Assembly: GCA_964393835.1 (NCBI GenBank)
Contig: CAYMUN010000019.1
Span: forward strand, 1-13,683
Length of the DNA: 13,683 nucleotides
DNA from: CAYMUN01 sp964393835
GTDB taxonomy: Bacteria; Patescibacteriota; Saccharimonadia; Saccharimonadales; UBA4665
Direction of reading: 5' to 3'
Shown here in pieces: positions 13,595 to 13,683 of the stretch. A program made the position numbers and the translations under genes. Positions within the stretch are counted from its first letter, which is position 1; every line of letters begins with the position of its first letter. The notes under the pieces are model-generated. The model was not told the origin of the DNA. It searched no databases and was given only the letters and a program-made list of their open reading frames with translations.

Positions 13595-13681
13595 GCGGAT
13601 GTGGCGGAATTGGTAGACGCGCTAGCTTCAGGAGCTAGTGAGCTTCGGCTCGTGGAGGTTCAAGTCCTCTCATCCGCACCA
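13595..13681 (+). tRNA. tRNA-Leu, anticodon CAG, CCA encoded
   Basis: The acceptor GCGGATG pairs with CATCCGC (13671-13677), followed by discriminator A and a genome-encoded CCA (13679-13681). The anticodon stem CTAGC/GCTAG encloses loop TTCAGGA with anticodon CAG at 13629-13631, reading CUG. A long variable arm with stem GAGC-TTCG-GCTC marks it as a class II tRNA. The T arm is GGAGG-TTCAAGT-CCTCT. CUG is used often in these genes, as expected at this GC content. All arms pair and the gene is complete two bases before the window ends. Confidence 0.96.
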
Positions 13682-13683
13682 GA

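Overview
The window is a gene-dense, roughly 50-55% GC (by eye) bacterial chromosome segment. It looks like a reduced-genome bacterium of the Patescibacteria/CPR, most likely Candidatus Saccharibacteria. That assignment is inference from gene mix and style: small compact genes, a cysteine-less UvrC, a TrhO-type rhodanese, a membrane-anchored family 5 binding protein beside secG, and CPR-like small coiled-coil proteins. TGA is used as a stop (for example at the end of trhO and before secG), so the recoded CPR lineages that read TGA as glycine are unlikely. No mobile element, CRISPR array, toxin-antitoxin pair or prophage was recognised.

Layout. Positions 1-771 hold the 3' end of uvrA. An unrecognised 70-aa gene follows; its stop codon interlocks with that of a converging DedA-family membrane protein. 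Divergent from dedA is a CTC/L25 ribosomal protein gene (rplY) with an acidic tail, which converges on an 84-aa coiled-coil gene. A minus-strand operon of two tandem ABC exporter half-transporters (6374 down to 2786) follows. Divergent from it are a gene for a C-terminally anchored protein of unknown function, then trhO, then uvrC. After a 168-bp spacer with a long imperfect inverted repeat come pepP (Xaa-Pro aminopeptidase), a four-helix PF04020-like membrane protein, secG, an anchored peptide-binding protein, and tRNA-Leu(CAG) at the right edge.

Functional themes are housekeeping: nucleotide excision repair (uvrA, uvrC), translation (rplY, trhO acting on tRNA wobble uridine, tRNA-Leu), membrane and secretion functions (DedA, ABC pair, PF04020, SecG), and peptide uptake and breakdown (binding protein, PepP). 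I found no convincing new multi-gene system. The most noteworthy signals are:
- a recurrent promoter architecture in which a strong, often extended, -10 element lies 7-12 nt before the start codon with no Shine-Dalgarno, implying leaderless or near-leaderless mRNAs;
- a UvrC without any of the iron-sulfur cluster cysteines;
- a Shine-Dalgarno displayed in the loop of a perfect hairpin before the ABC operon;
- a 60-bp inverted repeat carrying a His/Cys-rich 20-codon ORF downstream of uvrC.
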